Shown here piece by piece: positions 14,254 to 16,217 of a stretch of 16,217 nt of DNA. Positions within the stretch are counted from its first letter, which is position 1. Each line of letters opens with the position of its first letter. Location of the stretch: contig DIZZ01000036.1 of the NCBI GenBank assembly GCA_002428045.1, positions 1-16,217 of the forward strand, written 5' to 3'. Both the position numbers and the translations under genes were made by a program. A model generated the notes under the pieces. That model saw nothing but the letters and a program-made list of their open reading frames with translations, had not been told where the DNA came from and did no database searches. Source of the stretch: Verrucomicrobia bacterium UBA6015. Its GTDB lineage: Bacteria; Verrucomicrobiota; Kiritimatiellia; UBA8416.

Positions 14254-16217
14254 ACACGGCAGATCAACCACCCCGTGAACTCGATCACCCTTTTTCCGCT
14301 GATCGGCCTATTCGGAGCAAGGCAGATGACCAGCTAGGGCGTGCCGATTTCGCTGAAGCGCTTGCCGACTCAATTAGAGGGTGGCGACAGGATGAGAGCC
14401 TTGTCGTGGCTATCCACGGACGATGGGGATCGGGAAAGACTTCATTTAAGTACATGGTGCTTGAAACTCTCGCCTCGGATACTGTCACGGGGCCGCATGT
14501 TGTCGAATTCAATCCGTGGCAATGGAGCAGTCAGGCGCAAATTGCTGAGGCATTTTTCCGAGAAATCGGGTTGAAGCTTGGGGTCAAGCCCAAAGGCAAG
14601 GCGGAACAGGAGTTGGCCCGAAAATGGAAGGCCTACGCCTCCTATCTTGATTTCGGGGCCGAGGCTCTGGTTGGTGTGCGTAAACTGTTGCTGGCCCTGC
14701 TGTCCACAAGTGCCGTCGTCATGGGTGCTGCCGGATTCTTCACGCATCCCGCGTTCAAGACTGTTGCCATTGTCGTTGCCGCGATATGTGCGGCTGGAGC
14801 GGCGGTCTTGGGTTTTTCAAAGACGCTGGCGGATAAGCTTTCCCAAGCCCTTTCAGCTAGAGCCGAGGTCCGGCAGCATAGCCTCGAAGAGACACGAGAT
14901 GAGTTGCAGCAATCGATGGCGAAGTTGGAAAGGCCAATTCTCATTGTGCTGGACGATATTGATCGTTTGACGCCTCGAGAACTGAAGCTTGTATTTCAGC
15001 TTGTCAAATCCAACGCTGACTTCCCCAATCTCATCTATTTACTCCTCTTTCAGCGCGACATTATCGAGAAAGGAATTGAAGAAGGTCCTGAGCGCATTTC
15101 GATTGTAAAAGGTCGGGATTACCTTGAGAAGATCGTTAACGTTGGTTTTGATCTGCCGTTGATCGAGCAGTGCAAAATAGACCGGTTTATTGGCAGTAAG
15201 CTTGACCACTTGTTTGGCGTTGCAGAAGTATCTGAGGCGGAGCAGCGACGCTTTGCTAACCTTTATTGGGGTCCGCTTCAGCATTTCTTTCATGACCTGC
15301 GCGACGCCAAACGTTTTCTCGCTACATTGGATTTTCATCTTGGCTTGTTCAGAGCACGCGGGGCCTTGGATGTAAACGTTGTTGACCTACTTTCTCTGGA
15401 AGTGTTGAGGGTCTTTGAACCTGACGTATATGGGCAACTACCAACGGCGAAAAGCAACCTCACGGGTCACAGTGACCGCATGGAGGATAGCGAACGCGCG
15501 GAACTTCAAGCGACAGTTGACGGGATTCTTGAGAAAGCAGACGCGGCCAATCGGGATCAGGTCCGGGATATTCTCAAGGAGATGTTCCCGCTCACGCAGG
15601 TACTTTTTGGTGGACGTAGTTACGGCGGAGGCGTCGATGAAGAATGGTATCGCGACCGACGTGTGTGTCACACCGACGTTTTCGACCGGTATTTCCTTCT
15701 TCGCGTCGCTGAAGGGGATGTATCCCACGGGGACATTAAGCGCCTTCTGGATGCAGCCGACGACAAAGAGCACCTTCTAGCGGAGTTGCGCGCTCTGAAC
15801 GGGCGCGGATTGCTGGCAACTATGTTGAACCGGCTGGAAGCGTACAAGCAGAGAGTGCCGTTGGAGTCGGCAACCCCGTTTATCGCAGCCTTCCTAGACC
15901 TTGGAGACGAGATTCCTGACGACCGTGGAGCGAACTTCCTGTCGCCGCTTCAACACGCCGCTCGCATCATCTACTGGTTCCTCAAGCAGGAGCCCGACCA
16001 GAAGAGGCGCGGCGAGTTGTTGTTGAATGCTGCAAGGATATCGCGGGGAGTGTTTCTTGTCGCGATGGAAGCACAATCCAATGACCAGATGGAGGCGGAT
16101 GAGAACGAGCGGAAAGATCCCGAGTCATTCCTTATCGACGAGAAAAGCAATGAAGAACTCAAGATTCTGGCTCTCGATCGAATAAGGAAAGCGGCGAAAT
16201 CCGGCTTTCTCGTTAAA
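14250..16217 (+). CDS. KAP-family P-loop NTPase with paired membrane helices, incomplete at window end
   Basis: The frame is open from ATG 14250 to the last base (656 codons seen) with no stop. Walker A is GRWGSGKTS at residues 57-65, followed by VVEFNPWQW, a hallmark of KAP NTPases. Two hydrophobic segments at about 145-164 and 171-188 are inserted between Walker A and Walker B, as in membrane-associated KAP proteins. Walker B is LIVLDDIDRL at 231-240, then LVFQLVKSNADFPNLIYLLLFQRD and LEKIVNVGFDLP. The rest is helical and charged, with no extra domain I can name. The ATGA overlap (14250-14253) places it last in the visible chain. KAP proteins recur in defence clusters and may couple NTP hydrolysis to membrane events or act as STAND-like switches. 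Whether it belongs to the same system or is a neighbouring one is open. Confidence 0.85.
   Translation, partial: MNTADQPPRELDHPFSADRPIRSKADDQLGRADFAEALADSIRGWRQDESLVVAIHGRWGSGKTSFKYMVLETLASDTVTGPHVVEFNPWQWSSQAQIAEAFFREIGLKLGVKPKGKAEQELARKWKAYASYLDFGAEALVGVRKLLLALLSTSAVVMGAAGFFTHPAFKTVAIVVAAICAAGAAVLGFSKTLADKLSQALSARAEVRQHSLEETRDELQQSMAKLERPILIVLDDIDRLTPRELKLVFQLVKSNADFPNLIYLLLFQRDIIEKGIEEGPERISIVKGRDYLEKIVNVGFDLPLIEQCKIDRFIGSKLDHLFGVAEVSEAEQRRFANLYWGPLQHFFHDLRDAKRFLATLDFHLGLFRARGALDVNVVDLLSLEVLRVFEPDVYGQLPTAKSNLTGHSDRMEDSERAELQATVDGILEKADAANRDQVRDILKEMFPLTQVLFGGRSYGGGVDEEWYRDRRVCHTDVFDRYFLLRVAEGDVSHGDIKRLLDAADDKEHLLAELRALNGRGLLATMLNRLEAYKQRVPLESATPFIAAFLDLGDEIPDDRGANFLSPLQHAARIIYWFLKQEPDQKRRGELLLNAARISRGVFLVAMEAQSNDQMEADENERKDPESFLIDEKSNEELKILALDRIRKAAKSGFLVK

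Overview
The window looks like a stretch of bacterial chromosome, probably gammaproteobacterial. It is GC-rich with dense gene packing. It carries a GluRS of the type that opens IAPSPTG...HIGTAYIALFN and keeps a C-x-C...C-x-H zinc site, next to a dedicated GlnRS. Both fit Gammaproteobacteria best, but I could not run a phylogeny, so the assignment is tentative. I see no rRNA, tRNA, CRISPR array, transposase or integrase.

Left part (1-2028): about 250 bases with no recognisable gene, then a leftward gene (254-1822) for an AAA-type ATPase fused to a C-terminal PD-(D/E)XK nuclease-like domain. A 206-base divergent spacer follows. It holds a plausible gltX promoter flanked by two similar GC-rich dyads.

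Centre-left (2029-5207): gltX and glnS, the glutamyl- and glutaminyl-tRNA synthetases, two bases apart and almost certainly co-transcribed. They are intact housekeeping genes that mark the left edge of the accessory region.

Right part (5208-16217, running off the edge): a putative anti-phage or restriction-like island. It begins with what looks like an eroded excisionase-type helix-turn-helix gene (about 5210-5359). Six cistrons follow, all on the plus strand, and each is joined to the next by a 4-base ATGA stop/start overlap. They are: (1) a PLD-nuclease/SNF2-type helicase; (2) a 26-residue small protein, previously easy to miss; (3) a large Eco57I-class adenine DNA methyltransferase; (4) an OLD/COG4637-like ATPase; (5) a DUF4276-like TOPRIM protein; (6) a membrane-anchored KAP-type P-loop NTPase, incomplete here.

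Proposed logic (inference): the methyltransferase marks self DNA and the PLD helicase translocates on and cuts unmodified DNA. The ATPase plus TOPRIM pair resembles sensor/effector pairs such as PARIS, AbiL and OLD-like systems, and the KAP NTPase could act at the membrane. I do not recognise this exact combination as a named system. The methyltransferase gene also carries a REP/BIME-like double hairpin inserted in frame just before its SAM-binding motif.
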